Shown: in pieces, positions 31,853 to 42,079 of the stretch
How the letters are laid out: every line of letters starts with the position of its first letter
Numbering within the stretch: the first letter of the stretch is position 1
Source: Tamaricihabitans halophyticus
GTDB lineage: Bacteria > Actinomycetota > Actinomycetes > Mycobacteriales > Pseudonocardiaceae
DNA length: 64,000 nt
NCBI RefSeq assembly: GCF_004340875.1
Contig: NZ_SLXQ01000003.1
Span: 62,001 to 126,000, forward strand
Direction of reading: 5' to 3'
Notes under the pieces: generated by a model
What the model was told of the DNA's origin: nothing
Database searches by the model: none
What the model saw: only the letters and a program-made list of their open reading frames with translations
Position numbers and translations under genes: made by a program

Positions 31853-33796
31853 TCAGTTGTTCGGGCGGGACGGTATTCCGGTCATCTGTTTGGACACGGT
31901 GACCCGAACCGTCTGGTTCTTCTGGATATCGCTGCCCGCACTCGGCTGCTGGCTGATGATCTTGTCTGGATCATCGGGGAACGGCTCTTCCCGTTCCTGC
32001 ACGTCCAGCGTGCCGTTCCAGCCAGCCGAGCGAAGCTTGCCTTCCGCCTGCTGCGGGGTCATCCCCTCCAGCGCGGGCATCGAGATCGTCTTCAGTTTGG
32101 CGTTGGACACCTCGAGCTTGATCGTCGCGCCCGGCTTCTCCTGCGCGCCGTTCGGTTGCTGGCGCACTACGATGCCCTTGTCCTCCGCCGAGTCAACCTC
32201 GGACACCTCGGTCTGGAAACCGGCGTCGGACAACACCGCCTCGGCTTCCTGCCGGGTGCTGCCCTCGACGTTCGGCACATCGATCAGCTCTTGTTCCTTG
32301 CCGAGCACCAAGGTCACCGTGCTGCCCTTGTCCAGGCTCGCGCCGATCTGCGGATCCGTCCGGACCACCTTGCCGATCAGGTTACCGTCGGCGGTCTCCT
32401 CCTCTTCGGTATCCGGATTCGCCCGCAGTCCAGCTTCTTGGAGGGTCGCCTTTGCCTCATCCTCGCTCTGCCCGGACAGATCCGGCACCTGGGTCTGTTC
32501 CGGCGCGGTGCCCACCCGCATCAGCACCTCGTCGGCCTTGTTCGCCTCGGTGCCTGCCTCTGGCCGGGTGCTGAGCACCTTGTCGATCTGATCCTCGGTA
32601 CACGGCCGCTCGCCGTTCTCGTCCGGCTGACACGGCACCTGCTCGATCGTCGACTTCTGGAAACCGGACTGTTTCAACGTTTCTCGTGCGGCCTGCACGG
32701 TCTGGTTCTGTACGTCCGGCACCTTGGCCAGATTGTCGTCCTGCTGCTGCGCGAACAACCCGCTCCACCACAGGATCACGCCAAGCAGCGCAACCCCGAG
32801 CAGCGCAAGGAGCATGACCAGCCAGCCCTTGCGGCGCTTCTTACGCTCCGGATCGTCCTCGTCGTAGTCGTCGTACTCGTCGTAGTCACCCGGATCGGCC
32901 GAACCGATCACCTGGGTGCGGTCCTCGTCGGTCATCACCATCGGCGCGTGCACCGGTTGACCGGAAAGGGCACGCACGATGTCCGCGCGCATCTCCGCCG
33001 ACGACTGGTAGCGGTTCGCCGCGCCCTTGGTCAGTGCCTTCAGCACGATCGCGTCCAGCTCCGGCGGAACATCCGGATTCACCGCCGACGGCGGCTTCGG
33101 GTCCTCCCGGACATGCTGGTACGCCACCGCGACGGGCGAATCGCCGGTGAACGGCGGCTCGCCGGTAAGCAGCTCGAACAGCACACAGCCGGCCGCGTAC
33201 ACATCCGAACGGGCGTCCACTTTCTCGCCGCGCGCCTGCTCCGGCGAAAGGTACTGCGCGGTGCCGATCACCGCGGCCGTCTGGGTCACCGAAGCCTGGC
33301 CATCGTGCAGCGCCCTGGCGATGCCGAAGTCCATCACCTTGACCGCGCCGGTCCGGCTGATCATCACGTTCGCCGGTTTGACGTCCCTGTGCACGATCCC
33401 GTGCCGGTGGCTGAAGTCCAGCGCGGCACAGGTATCCGCCATGACTTCCATTGCCCGCGTGGCGGAAAGTGGCCCCTCGGTCTTCACGATGTCGCGCAGC
33501 GTGCGGCCGTCCACGTACTCCATCACGATGTACGGCAGCGGCCCGTTCTCGGTCTGCGTTTCGCCGGTGTCGAACACCGCGACGATCGCCGGATGGTTCA
33601 GCGCGGCAGCGTTCTGCGCTTCGCGCCGGAATCGCTCCTGAAACTGCGGGTCGCGGGCGAGATCCGCGCGCAGCACCTTCACCGCTACCTCGCGGCCGAG
33701 CCGGACATCTCGGCCGTGGTAGACCTCGGACATACCGCCGTAGCCGATGGTCTCGGCCAGTTCGTAGCGGTTCGAGAGCAATCTCGGTGAACTCAT
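31853..33796 (-). CDS. pknB: Ser/Thr protein kinase PknB with PASTA domains
   Basis: The roughly 647-residue receptor kinase has a cytoplasmic kinase domain: GYGGMSEVYHG, VAVKVL, the catalytic loop HRDVKPANVM, DFGIA, and an activation loop with VIGTAQYLSPEQ. A basic juxtamembrane stretch and one span (GWLVMLLALLGVALLGVILW) follow. Outside there are four PASTA repeats that begin near VPDVQNQ, VPDLSGQ, VPNVEGS and MPALEGM; they bind muropeptides. It controls growth and cell-wall synthesis. ATG 33796 is taken as the start; 13 upstream in-frame codons are unlike the family. It is the last gene of the fhaB-pstP-rodA-pbpA-pknA-pknB operon. Confidence 0.95.
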   Translation of the reverse strand: MSSPRLLSNRYELAETIGYGGMSEVYHGRDVRLGREVAVKVLRADLARDPQFQERFRREAQNAAALNHPAIVAVFDTGETQTENGPLPYIVMEYVDGRTLRDIVKTEGPLSATRAMEVMADTCAALDFSHRHGIVHRDVKPANVMISRTGAVKVMDFGIARALHDGQASVTQTAAVIGTAQYLSPEQARGEKVDARSDVYAAGCVLFELLTGEPPFTGDSPVAVAYQHVREDPKPPSAVNPDVPPELDAIVLKALTKGAANRYQSSAEMRADIVRALSGQPVHAPMVMTDEDRTQVIGSADPGDYDEYDDYDEDDPERKKRRKGWLVMLLALLGVALLGVILWWSGLFAQQQDDNLAKVPDVQNQTVQAARETLKQSGFQKSTIEQVPCQPDENGERPCTEDQIDKVLSTRPEAGTEANKADEVLMRVGTAPEQTQVPDLSGQSEDEAKATLQEAGLRANPDTEEEETADGNLIGKVVRTDPQIGASLDKGSTVTLVLGKEQELIDVPNVEGSTRQEAEAVLSDAGFQTEVSEVDSAEDKGIVVRQQPNGAQEKPGATIKLEVSNAKLKTISMPALEGMTPQQAEGKLRSAGWNGTLDVQEREEPFPDDPDKIISQQPSAGSDIQKNQTVRVTVSKQMTGIPSRPNN

Positions 33797-33872
33797 CGGG
33801 GGTCTATTCCATTCGGCTCGCTTGGGCCATGGCAATCCAGCCCATCATGCCCGGCAGGTCTCGTGACTAGGG

Positions 33873-35378
33873 TCACCATCCGGCGCCCTTCTGCTGGCAT
33901 TCGATCGTGACCGGCGTGTCTTCGGGCAGCGCGCCAGCCGGTTGCACGTCGGTGACCACGCATTCGCCCTCTTCCTCCGGCTCGTCGCCTTGTTCGGTGC
34001 GCACTTCCGGGTCAAGCCCCACGTCCTCGAGCAGATCCTCTACTTGGTCCGCGGGCATGCCTCGATATTGAGACGGCTCTATGGTCGTGACGGTTGTCCC
34101 GTCGGATTCTGTCGGCAATTCGCCGGTGTTTTCACCCACGTCGGTTCCGCCGGGGCCCCGCTGGTCGGCCGGTTCCTCCGCAGACTGGGTCTGGTGTTGC
34201 TCGTCGACCGGTTGCGTGGGCGGTGTCCGAATATCCGGACGGGTTAGGGCGATAAGCGCGACGATACCGATCGCGAGCAGGGCCACCACCACGACCGCGA
34301 GCAGTATCCACCAGCCAGGTTTGCGGTTGGCGCGCGGTTGCTGCTGCGGCATCGGCCCGGACATCGGTAGCGCGGAGGTATGCGGCGGCGTGCCGTGCGG
34401 CACCGCGTTGACTGGGGCCACCGGGCCGACTGGAGCCACCGGGCCAGCTGGGGCCACCGGGCCAGCCTGGGTCGGTGGGTAGCCATTCGGCGCGTGCTGG
34501 CCGGCCAGCTGCCCGGCGAGCGCGGCTGGTGCCGGCAGCGGATAACCGGCGCGCACGGTGGCGACCGCGGTGGCGAACTCGCCACCGGTCGAGTACCGCT
34601 GCCGGGGATCCTTGACCAGCGTTGCCTCGATAACCGCGCGTACCGCGGGTGGCACATCTGGTGGCAGCGGCGGCGGGGTGTCCCTGATGTGCATCATCGC
34701 CACCGTCACCGCGTTCTCCGAGCGGAACGGTCGCTGCCCGGCAAGGCATTCATAGCCGCAGACCGCGAGCGAGTACACATCGCTCGCCGGCTCCGCCTCC
34801 TGCCCGAGGGCCTGCTCGGGGGCGATGTAGTGCGCGGTACCCATCACCATGCCGGACCGGGTCACCGGCGCGGCGTCCGCCGCCTTGGCGATGCCGAAGT
34901 CGGTGAGCTTCACTACCCCCGCGGCGGTGACCATGATGTTGCCCGGTTTGACGTCCCGGTGCACTAGTCCGCGCTCGTGGGCGGCCTGCAAAGCCTTGCC
35001 GGCCTGCTCGAGGACGTCCATAGTGCGCTCGGCGCTGATCCGGTGCTCGGTGGCCAGTATGCCGGCCAGCGGCTCGCCCTCCACCAGTTCCATCACCAGG
35101 TACGCGGTGTCCTGCGGGCCGTCCGGGACGGCGGCCGTTTCGCCGTAGTCATGCACCGCCGCGATTCCCGGATGGTTCAGCGCCGCGGTCGTCCGCGCTT
35201 CGGTGCGGAACCGGTGTAGGAACTCCGCGTCGCCGGAAAGCTCCGCCTTGAGCACCTTGACCGCCACCCGGCGATCCAGCCGAGTGTCCGCGGCCTCCCA
35301 CACCTCGCCCATACCGCCAACCGCGATCCGGCGGGCCAGACGGTAGCGCTCGGCGATCAACTGGCCAGAGGTCAGCAC
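33873..35378 (-). CDS. pknA: Ser/Thr protein kinase PknA with an extracellular PASTA-like tail
   Basis: The 501-residue kinase has [40 protein letters not shown] and [12 protein letters not shown] Pro/Ala linker with tandem GPVAP units precedes the membrane span ([20 protein letters not shown]). The outer part is acidic and ends in a PASTA-like unit ([20 protein letters not shown]...[15 protein letters not shown]). Mycobacterial PknA is about 430 residues and lacks such a domain. GTG 35378 starts two bases after the pbpA stop. It acts with PknB in control of elongation and division. Confidence 0.93.
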   Translation of the reverse strand: MLTSGQLIAERYRLARRIAVGGMGEVWEAADTRLDRRVAVKVLKAELSGDAEFLHRFRTEARTTAALNHPGIAAVHDYGETAAVPDGPQDTAYLVMELVEGEPLAGILATEHRISAERTMDVLEQAGKALQAAHERGLVHRDVKPGNIMVTAAGVVKLTDFGIAKAADAAPVTRSGMVMGTAHYIAPEQALGQEAEPASDVYSLAVCGYECLAGQRPFRSENAVTVAMMHIRDTPPPLPPDVPPAVRAVIEATLVKDPRQRYSTGGEFATAVATVRAGYPLPAPAALAGQLAGQHAPNGYPPTQAGPVAPAGPVAPVGPVAPVNAVPHGTPPHTSALPMSGPMPQQQPRANRKPGWWILLAVVVVALLAIGIVALIALTRPDIRTPPTQPVDEQHQTQSAEEPADQRGPGGTDVGENTGELPTESDGTTVTTIEPSQYRGMPADQVEDLLEDVGLDPEVRTEQGDEPEEEGECVVTDVQPAGALPEDTPVTIECQQKGAGW

Positions 35379-35380
35379 GG

Positions 35381-36859
35381 CTAGCTACCCCCGGGCAGCG
35401 CGGCGTCAATCGTCGCGCGGCCGATGCCCGCGGCGACCTTGCCGCCGGTGGCGACGAGCCCGAAGTCACCACCGCTTTCCACGATCACCGCGACGGCGAC
35501 CTGCGGGTCGTCTGCCGGCGCGAAGGCCACGTACCAGGCGTGTGGCGGGGTGTTCTTTGGATCGTTGCCGTGCTCTGCGGTGCCCGTCTTGGACGCGATC
35601 GTCAGGTCGCTGCGCTGGCCTTCGCCGGAGGTGTTCTCCTCGGAGTCGATCATCATGTCGGTCAATGCCGAAGCATTCGCCCCGGACATTGCCGTGTCGT
35701 AGGTTTCCGGCGAGAAGTCCTGAATGGTGGTCAGATCGGGCGCTTGCACTTCCTTGACCAGCTGCGGAGTCATCACCGTACCGCCATTCGCGATCCCGGC
35801 GGCGACCATCGCGTCCTGTAGCGGGGTCAGCCGAACGTCACGCTGGCCGATGCCCGTCTGGTAAAGCGAGGCCTCATCCGCGATATCGCCGAGGGTGGAA
35901 CCGGAAACCCGCATCGGAACATTCAGTTCCTCGCCGCCGATGCCGAACTTCGCCGCCTGCTCGAGCATCCCCTCCCGGCCAACTTTGCCGGCCAACTCGG
36001 CGAAGGCGGTGTTACAGGAAAGGGCGAGCGCGGTGGTCAGATCCACCGAGTCGCCACCCGAACCACAGTGCGAACCGCCGTAGTTCTCCAGCGTGGTGCC
36101 ACCACCCGAGGGCAGGTCGATTTGCGAGGCCGCGGTCAGCCGCTCATCGGCGATGCCCTGTTCCATCGCGGCCGCGGCGGTGATCAGCTTGAAGGTCGAA
36201 CCCGGCGGGTAGGTCTGGTTGATCGCCCGGTTCAGCATCGGCTGGTTCGGATCGTTGTTGTACTGCGTCCACGCCTCTTCCTGGCCCGCGCTGTCGTGCT
36301 GGGCGAGCTTGTTCGGGTCATAGGACGGCGTGCTGACCATGCCGAGAATCTCGCCGGTATCCGGTTTCAGCGCCACCACGGAACCCTTGTAGCCGCGGGA
36401 GGTCATCTCGTCGTAGGCGGTCTGCTGTACCCGGGGGTTGATGGTCAACTGGACGTTGCCGCCGCGCGGGTCCCTACCGGTGATCACATCGGAGAGCCGG
36501 CGGACTAGCAGGCGCGGATCCGAACCGTTCAGCACCTCGTCCTCGGCGCGCTCCAAGCCACCCGCGCCGTAACGCACCGAGTAGTAGCCGGTGACGGGCG
36601 CGTAAGCAGGGCCGTTGACGTACTGCCTGAGGTACTGCAACCGCGAATCCGTCGGTTTCACGTTAGCCAGTACCTCGCCGTTGAACTGCGAGACCAGCTT
36701 GCCCCGTTCGCGGGAGTACTCGTCGAGCAGCACGCGCTGGTTGCGCGGGTCCGCGCGGTAGCCGTCCGCCTTGACCACCTGGATATAGGTGGCATTGGCG
36801 ATGAGTAACGCGACCATCGCGAGCATCGCGAGTCCGACACGGCGTAGTGGGGTGTTCAT
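35381..36859 (-). CDS. pbpA: Penicillin-binding protein PbpA (class B transpeptidase)
   Basis: This 492-residue protein has one N-terminal span and a periplasmic transpeptidase domain with the three active-site motifs: the serine in GSTFKLI, the SxN motif in LSCNTAF and the KTG motif in [10 protein letters not shown]. It cross-links peptidoglycan in partnership with the SEDS protein RodA. The start codon overlaps the rodA stop by four bases, so the two are coupled. Position and length equal PbpA (Rv0016c). Confidence 0.95.
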   Translation of the reverse strand: MNTPLRRVGLAMLAMVALLIANATYIQVVKADGYRADPRNQRVLLDEYSRERGKLVSQFNGEVLANVKPTDSRLQYLRQYVNGPAYAPVTGYYSVRYGAGGLERAEDEVLNGSDPRLLVRRLSDVITGRDPRGGNVQLTINPRVQQTAYDEMTSRGYKGSVVALKPDTGEILGMVSTPSYDPNKLAQHDSAGQEEAWTQYNNDPNQPMLNRAINQTYPPGSTFKLITAAAAMEQGIADERLTAASQIDLPSGGGTTLENYGGSHCGSGGDSVDLTTALALSCNTAFAELAGKVGREGMLEQAAKFGIGGEELNVPMRVSGSTLGDIADEASLYQTGIGQRDVRLTPLQDAMVAAGIANGGTVMTPQLVKEVQAPDLTTIQDFSPETYDTAMSGANASALTDMMIDSEENTSGEGQRSDLTIASKTGTAEHGNDPKNTPPHAWYVAFAPADDPQVAVAVIVESGGDFGLVATGGKVAAGIGRATIDAALPGGS

Positions 36860-38328
36860 TGTGGCCGCTCCACCATGACCGTATGCGCCTCAGCGATGGG
36901 TGCTTGCTGAGGCTGCGGGCGGGCTTTCTGCTGAGGCCTGCGCGCCGCGTCGGAGATCCGGAGCAGCAACGCGACAAGGATGTAGTTGGCCATCACCGAC
37001 GAGCCACCCGCGGAAAGGAACGGCGCGGTGAGTCCGGTCAGTGGGATCAGGGTGGTGACACCACCGACGACCACGAAAACCTGCAGGACCAGCGCGAAGG
37101 ACAAGCCGGCACCAAGCAGTTTACCGAAGGTGTCCCGGACGGCCAGTGCGCTGCGCATACCGCGCATGGCGAGCAGCATGTAGATCATCAGGACGCCGGC
37201 GAGCCCGATGAAGCCGAGCTCCTCGCCGATCACCGCGGTGATGAAGTCGCTGTTCGCCTGGTTCAGCAGCATTTCCGGCCGGCCGGCGCCAAGACCGGTG
37301 CCGCCAACCCCGCCGGTGCCGAAGGCGAACAGCGATTGCGCGATCTGGAAGCCGCCGGTGTCGTAGTCGGCGAACGGGTCGAGCCAGGCATGCACCCTGG
37401 ACTGCACATGCGCGAACATGTTGTACGCAAGCAGCGCGCCACCGACGAACAGCGATAGCCCGACCACTACCCAGGCAATGCGCTCGGTGGCCATGTACAG
37501 CATCACCAGCACGATGCCGAAGAACAGCAGCGAGTTACCGAGATCCTTCTCCAGCACCAGCACGCCGACCGAAACCGCCCATGCGGCAAGCACCGGGCCG
37601 AGGTCCCGTGCGCGCGGCAGCTCCATGCCGAGGAACTTGCGCCCGGCACTGGTGAACAGGTCCCGCTTGGAAACCAGGAACCCGGCGAAGAAGATCATCA
37701 GCAGGATCTTCGCGAACTCGCCGGGCTGGATGCTCAGCGGTCCGAGGCGAATCCACACCTTCGAGCCGTTCACCTCGGAGATCGCCGCGGGCAACGCGCC
37801 GGGCAAGGCGAGCGCGATCAGCCCGACCAGCCCGAATGTGTAGGCGTAGCGGGAAAGCGTGCGGTGGTCCTTCACCCAGTACATCGCGGCAAGGAACAAC
37901 ACCAGTGCGATGGCTACCCAGGCCAGCTGGCGTGGCGCGGCATCGGCCCAGGGTGTGTCGCTGCCGGCGAACTTCTCCGTTTGGGCCAGGTCGATCCGGT
38001 AGATCACCACCAGGCCGAGCCCGTTCAACAGCGCCACGCAGGGCAGGATCAGTGGGTCCGCATAGGGCGCCCAGCGCCGTACCGCGAGGTGCGCGATGGC
38101 GAACGAGGCGAGAAAGGCCAAGCCGTACCAGACGATCCGCAAGGACAGCTGCTTTTCCTGGTTCGCCTCGACAAGTACGAAGGCGCCCGTCACCAGTACC
38201 GCGGCGAAGCCGAGGAGAAACAGCTCGGTGCCGCGCCTGGTGGATATCGTGCGACCAGGATCAGTTTGCGCGACCGCCGGCTGACCGGAACTGGCTGCGG
38301 CACCACCGCCGGCTGCCGGGCCCGTCAT
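36856..38328 (-). CDS. rodA: SEDS-family peptidoglycan polymerase RodA
   Basis: The 490-residue protein has a Gly/Ala-rich N terminus and about ten to twelve membrane spans. Family motifs are GSKVWIRLGPLSIQPGEFAKI, LEKDLGNSLLFFGI, and the late GLTAPFLSAGGSSVMANY. It polymerises lipid II during elongation together with PbpA. The ATG at 38328 shares one base with the pstP stop codon (TAATG); an upstream in-frame start would lie inside pstP. Confidence 0.94.
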   Translation of the reverse strand: MTGPAAGGGAAASSGQPAVAQTDPGRTISTRRGTELFLLGFAAVLVTGAFVLVEANQEKQLSLRIVWYGLAFLASFAIAHLAVRRWAPYADPLILPCVALLNGLGLVVIYRIDLAQTEKFAGSDTPWADAAPRQLAWVAIALVLFLAAMYWVKDHRTLSRYAYTFGLVGLIALALPGALPAAISEVNGSKVWIRLGPLSIQPGEFAKILLMIFFAGFLVSKRDLFTSAGRKFLGMELPRARDLGPVLAAWAVSVGVLVLEKDLGNSLLFFGIVLVMLYMATERIAWVVVGLSLFVGGALLAYNMFAHVQSRVHAWLDPFADYDTGGFQIAQSLFAFGTGGVGGTGLGAGRPEMLLNQANSDFITAVIGEELGFIGLAGVLMIYMLLAMRGMRSALAVRDTFGKLLGAGLSFALVLQVFVVVGGVTTLIPLTGLTAPFLSAGGSSVMANYILVALLLRISDAARRPQQKARPQPQQAPIAEAHTVMVERPQ

Positions 38329-39758
38329 TAGCGACCACCCGCGTCGCGCGGTGGGCGGCAATCAACCCCCGGCCGCTGCTCCTGCTCTGGCGGCTGTGCG
38401 GTCGACCCGTTGTCGTTTCCGCCGTTCCCGCCATTCCCACCGTCGCCTGGCCGGTTCGGCTGGTTCGGGTCGTTCGGCCGGTTCTGCTCGTTCGGTTGAT
38501 TGGGCTCTTCCTGCTCCGCGCAGATCGGCAGTTGGTGCTCCCGCATCCTGGCCAGGAAGTTCTCGGCGTCCTCGAGGTTGTCCTGTGGTTGCCCGGCGCG
38601 GACCGTCTGGCGCGCGCTCTGGTCGAGGTCGTCCACGTACACCGGTTCGCAGTTCGCGTCGCCATCCGCGCAGGAAGCCTGGACCTGCTCGTTCAGCTCG
38701 AGACCGAGCACGCTGCCCCGCACGCCCTGGAAGATCGCGATCTCGCCGCGCTCGTCCTCGCCGACGTAGTACTGGCTCATCACGAAATACCTGGTGGCGA
38801 GCACGCCAGCAGCGGCAAGGATGAGCAGTACGAGGATGGCGGCCAGCCAGCGCACCCGCTTGCGGCGCTTGGCCTTCGGGTGTTCTTCCTCGGGTAGCTG
38901 CAGCGGCGTGGTCGGCATCGGCTGCGGTGGCGGCGAGGTCAGCGCGGCCGCCCTGGACGCGGCGGTATCCGCCTGGGGCGCGGGATCGTCCTGACCGTTG
39001 CCCGCGGCGCCGCCGACGATGGGCGCATCCTCGCCGAAGTCCACGTCCACCACATCGGCGATGATCACCGTGACGTTGTCCGGCCCGCCGCCCTTGAGCG
39101 CCAGCTCGATCATCCGATCGGCGCAGGCCTGCGGGTCGGTGATGTTCAATGCCTCGGTCAGCGTCTCGTGGCTGACCACTCCGGAAAGCCCATCGGAGCA
39201 AAGCAGGTAGCGGTCGCCGGCGCGGGCCTCGCGCACCGTGAGGTTCGGTTCAACCTCGTCCTGGCCGGTCAGCGCGCGCAGCAACAGCGAGCGCTGCGGG
39301 TGGTTGGCCGCCTCGTCCTCGGTGATCCGACCCTCGTCGATCAGCGACTGGACGAAGGTGTCGTCATGCGTGATCTGGGTGACCTGGCCGTTGCGGCGCT
39401 GATAGGCGCGGGAGTCACCGATATGCACCAGTCCGAGGCGGGTACCGGCGAAAAGCACCGCGGTCAGCGTGGTGCCCATCCCGTCCAGATCCGGGTCGCT
39501 GGCGACCAGCTCGGAGATCGAGCCGTTCCCCGCGATCGTGGCGTCGCGGAGTTGGGCGAGCAGATCGTCATCCGGATCGTCGTCATCGAGCGGCGCGAGC
39601 GCGGCGATGACTACCTTGCTGGCCACCTCGCCAGCTGCATGGCCGCCCATCCCGTCAGCGAGGGCGAGCAGACGTGGGCCGGCGTATACCGAGTCCTGGT
39701 TGTTGGACCGAACCAGGCCGCGGTCACTGCGGGCGGCGTAGCGAAGGACGAGGGTCAT
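38328..39758 (-). CDS. pstP: PP2C-type Ser/Thr phosphatase PstP
   Basis: The 476-residue protein has the PPM phosphatase core: RSDRGLVRSNNQDS, ALADGMGGHAAGE, HIGDSRAYQ, LLCSDGLSGVV, and GGPDNVTVIIADV, which include the metal-binding aspartates. A linker, one span (WLAAILVLLILAAAGVLA) and an extracellular tail rich in Asn, Pro and Gly (NEQNRPNDPNQPNRPG) follow. It reverses PknA/PknB phosphorylation. The tail is longer and more Asn-rich than in mycobacterial PstP. Its start overlaps the fhaB stop by four bases. Confidence 0.94.
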   Translation of the reverse strand: MTLVLRYAARSDRGLVRSNNQDSVYAGPRLLALADGMGGHAAGEVASKVVIAALAPLDDDDPDDDLLAQLRDATIAGNGSISELVASDPDLDGMGTTLTAVLFAGTRLGLVHIGDSRAYQRRNGQVTQITHDDTFVQSLIDEGRITEDEAANHPQRSLLLRALTGQDEVEPNLTVREARAGDRYLLCSDGLSGVVSHETLTEALNITDPQACADRMIELALKGGGPDNVTVIIADVVDVDFGEDAPIVGGAAGNGQDDPAPQADTAASRAAALTSPPPQPMPTTPLQLPEEEHPKAKRRKRVRWLAAILVLLILAAAGVLATRYFVMSQYYVGEDERGEIAIFQGVRGSVLGLELNEQVQASCADGDANCEPVYVDDLDQSARQTVRAGQPQDNLEDAENFLARMREHQLPICAEQEEPNQPNEQNRPNDPNQPNRPGDGGNGGNGGNDNGSTAQPPEQEQRPGVDCRPPRDAGGR

Positions 39759-40216
39759 GTGCGCAGCTCGATCACCGTTTTGCCGATACGGATCGGGGCA
39801 CCAAGCGGTACCCGCATAGGTGCCGTGACTTTAGCCCGATCCAGGTACGTACCGTTGGTGGAACCCAAATCTTCCAGGTACCAATCGTGTCCGCGAAGCG
39901 AGAGCCGCGCGTGTCGGGTGGATGCGTAGTCATCGTCGAGCACCAGAGTGGAGTCATCCGCCCTGCCGATCAGGATGGGCCGACCGTCCAGCGAGATCCG
40001 GGTTCCCGCCAGCGCGCCGTGCGTCACCACCATCTGCCTCGGCGATTTGCTCCCCTTTGGTTTCTTCGGTTCGGACCGGCGGAAGCCCGGCACATTCACC
40101 TTGATACCGGATGCCGCGTAGATGTCCGAGCGGATTACCCGCAGTGCGAACAGCACGAATAACCAGAGCAGGGCGAGAAACCCTGCTCTGGTTAGCTGCA
40201 CGACCAGCTCTGGCAC
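39755..40216 (-). CDS. fhaB: FHA-domain membrane protein FhaB (FipA)
   Basis: The 153-residue protein has one N-terminal span (ALLWLFVLFALRVI) and a C-terminal FHA domain with the phosphothreonine-binding pattern ILIGRADDSTLVLDDDYAS...RHARL...DLGSTNGTYLD. It matches FhaB/FipA (Rv0019c, 155 residues), which links kinase signalling to FtsZ and FtsQ. It is the first gene of the kinase operon, coupled to pstP. Confidence 0.93.
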   Translation of the reverse strand: MPELVVQLTRAGFLALLWLFVLFALRVIRSDIYAASGIKVNVPGFRRSEPKKPKGSKSPRQMVVTHGALAGTRISLDGRPILIGRADDSTLVLDDDYASTRHARLSLRGHDWYLEDLGSTNGTYLDRAKVTAPMRVPLGAPIRIGKTVIELRT

Positions 40217-40365
40217 CTGTAGTGTCCGCTCCCGCCTCGTCCATGACTTGCGCGTATCGCTGACTACATATGATCTAACGCTCTGCTGGACAGCGGTTAC
40301 GCGGGGGCCGGAAACTTCTTCCAGCCCCGGTATCAGCGCCCTTCTCGGCGGCTAATCTCCCTGGG

Positions 40366-41628
40366 TTAGCCCTGGGTTCGGAAGACGAGGGAGGAGTGGC
40401 CAACGCGGATGACGTCGCCATCCGCGAGCTGCCAGTTCTGCACCGGGGTGCCGTTCACGGTGGTCCCGTTGGTCGACCCGATATCGGCGAGCGTGGCGCT
40501 CTGCCCGTCCCAAGTGATCTCCAGGTGTCGCCGGGAGACACCGGTGTCCGGCAGCCGGAAGTCCGCGTCCTGCCCACGGCCGACCACGTTGCCGCCCTGC
40601 TTCAGCGAGTAGGTGCGGTTCGAACCGTCGTCCAGCTGCAGGCTGGCGGCCAGCTGGCGGGGACCGCCCTGCATCGCCGGCGGCGCGTAGCCCTGCTGCG
40701 GATCACCCGGGTAACCACCCTGCTGGGGGTACCCGCCGGGGGGCGAAGGCGGAGCCTGCTGCGGCTGGCCGCCATACGGGTCGTAACCGGGTTGCCCGCC
40801 ATAGCCCTGTTGCGGCTGGCCGCCGTACTGGTCGTAGCCGGGCTGCCCGCCGTACGGGTCGTAACCGGGCTGCCCGCCGTAGCCGGGGTCGTAGCCCTGC
40901 TGGGGCTGGCCGCCGTAGGGGTCGTAGCCAGGTTGCCCGCCGTAGCCGGGGTCGTAGCCCTGTTGCGGCTGGCCGCCGTACTGGTCGTAGCCGGGCTGCC
41001 CGCCGTACGGGTCGTAACCCTGCTGGCCGTAGCCCTGGTCGTAGCCTTGCTGGCCGTAGCCCTGGTCATAGCCCGGCTGTCCGCCATAGGGGTCGTATCC
41101 GGGCTGCCCTTGTCCGTAACCGTATTGCCCCTGCCCGTAGGGGTCCTGCTGGCCGTAGCCGGGAGGCTGGCTCATGGGTGGGTCTCCTGCGTTGCGACTA
41201 TGTGTTGCCCGCCCGCTCTCCTCGTTGCTCGCTGGCTGCGAACTGCGAGGCCGTACGTCGGGGTCTACGGCCGAGCGGGTTCGAAATTGTCCGGTGTGCA
41301 GCGCCTCGGAGCGCTCTAACGAGACTACGACGTCACCATAAGTGTCCCAGCCCTGCTCGGCGAGGTGGTCCGAGATGACGTTTTCGAGGTGTTTGCAGAC
41401 GCTGGCTTCGTCACCGGCTAGCTGTGAGTGATCCTTCGCACCCAGTATTACCGTGTAGTGGTTGGGTGCCAGCAGCCGGCCACCGGCCAGCTCGCGCACA
41501 TTACCCTCGGTTTCTCGCTGGAGCGCCTGCGCGACTTCCTCTGGCACTACCTTGCCACCGAAGATCCGCGCGAAGGTATTGCCGATGATGCCCTCCAGGC
41601 GCCGGTCAAAGCGTTGTACCCGGCCCAT
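40366..41628 (-). CDS. fhaA: FHA-domain protein FhaA with Tyr/Gly/Gln repeat linker
   Basis: The 420-residue protein has the DUF3662 N-terminal domain ([19 protein letters not shown]...[12 protein letters not shown]), a long low-complexity linker of GYDPYGGQP-type repeats, and a C-terminal FHA domain ([22 protein letters not shown]...DIGSTNGT). FhaA binds phosphorylated MviN/FhaA partners and localises wall synthesis. GGGAGG before ATG 41628 supports this start; 27 extra upstream codons are unlike the family. The linker is much more repetitive than in M. tuberculosis. It is separated from fhaB by about 150 bases and may have its own promoter. Confidence 0.94.
   Translation of the reverse strand: MGRVQRFDRRLEGIIGNTFARIFGGKVVPEEVAQALQRETEGNVRELAGGRLLAPNHYTVILGAKDHSQLAGDEASVCKHLENVISDHLAEQGWDTYGDVVVSLERSEALHTGQFRTRSAVDPDVRPRSSQPASNEESGRATHSRNAGDPPMSQPPGYGQQDPYGQGQYGYGQGQPGYDPYGGQPGYDQGYGQQGYDQGYGQQGYDPYGGQPGYDQYGGQPQQGYDPGYGGQPGYDPYGGQPQQGYDPGYGGQPGYDPYGGQPGYDQYGGQPQQGYGGQPGYDPYGGQPQQAPPSPPGGYPQQGGYPGDPQQGYAPPAMQGGPRQLAASLQLDDGSNRTYSLKQGGNVVGRGQDADFRLPDTGVSRRHLEITWDGQSATLADIGSTNGTTVNGTPVQNWQLADGDVIRVGHSSLVFRTQG
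40758..41110. repeat. Tandem coding repeats of fhaA
   Basis: The DNA repeats units such as CCGTACGGGTCGTAACC and CCGTAGCCGGGGTCGTAGCC. They encode five copies of GYDPYGGQP with DQGYGQQ and DPGYGGQP variants. Unit lengths stay in frame. Confidence 0.85.
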
Positions 41629-41773
41629 GGCCACCACCTCCCTTCGCGACGGTTGTCCTTGGTCTTCGATCGTATCTGCGGTTTGCGACTTCGACACGGG
41701 GGCGGGCAAACCAGTTCCAAACAGGGTGCTAAGCTGCCCAAGGTCGTTCAGCGTAGATCGACAACGTCATTCA

Positions 41774-41856
41774 GGGCGAGTGGCGGAATGGCAGACGCGC
41801 ACGGTTCAGGTCCGTGTGTCCGAAAGGACGTGAGGGTTCAACTCCCTCCTCGCCCA
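41774..41856 (+). tRNA. tRNA-Leu (anticodon CAG)
   Basis: The acceptor stem GGGCGAG (41774-41780) pairs with CTCGCCC (41849-41855), with discriminator A. The anticodon stem CACGG/CCGTG encloses TTCAGGT, which gives CAG. A long variable arm (TGTCCGAAAGGACG region) and the T arm GGTTCAACTCC complete a class II tRNA of 83 bases without encoded CCA. Mycobacteria have leuT at the same place beside fhaA. Confidence 0.93.
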
Positions 41857-41871
41857 CCCATGTCGGGATGG

Positions 41872-41907
41872 CTCCCTCCCTTTTTTGGAGGGAGTTCGAT
41901 TTTTTTG
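41872..41907 (+). terminator. Intrinsic terminator of tRNA-Leu
   Basis: CTCCCTCC (41872-41879) pairs with GGAGGGAG (41887-41894), followed by TTCGA and eight T residues. Confidence 0.85.
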
Positions 41908-42045
41908 AAGGCCCTCCGGGCCTATGGCCTCCTCGCCCCCGTGGTTGCGTTCTTCGTGGTTGGTTTGTGTAGTGGGGCGGCCTCCTGGTGCTTGCGCTTC
42001 CGCGTGGTTGGTTTGGTCGGGTTGGGGCCTCCTCGCCCCGATAAA

Positions 42046-42075
42046 CCCGCAAGATCCCTAAAGAATGTGGTCACG
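42046..42075 (-). repeat. Dispersed 3'-end element, long form (copy 8)
   Basis: On the minus strand it begins CGTGACCACATTCTTTAGGG and ends with CTTGCGGG. It lies five bases beyond the methyltransferase stop codon. Confidence 0.65.
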
Positions 42076-42079
42076 GGGG

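Noticed and set aside
40758-41110. CRISPR-like array
   Set aside because: Repeats are in frame inside fhaA, vary in length and encode a conserved peptide unit, with no spacer structure.
41926-42039. Direct repeats GGCCTCCTCGCCCC at 41926 and 42026 with nearby GTGGTTGGTTT copies, considered as an insertion or attachment site
   Set aside because: Repeats are short and imperfect, with no integrase or transposase in the window; probably local duplication in non-coding DNA after tRNA-Leu.
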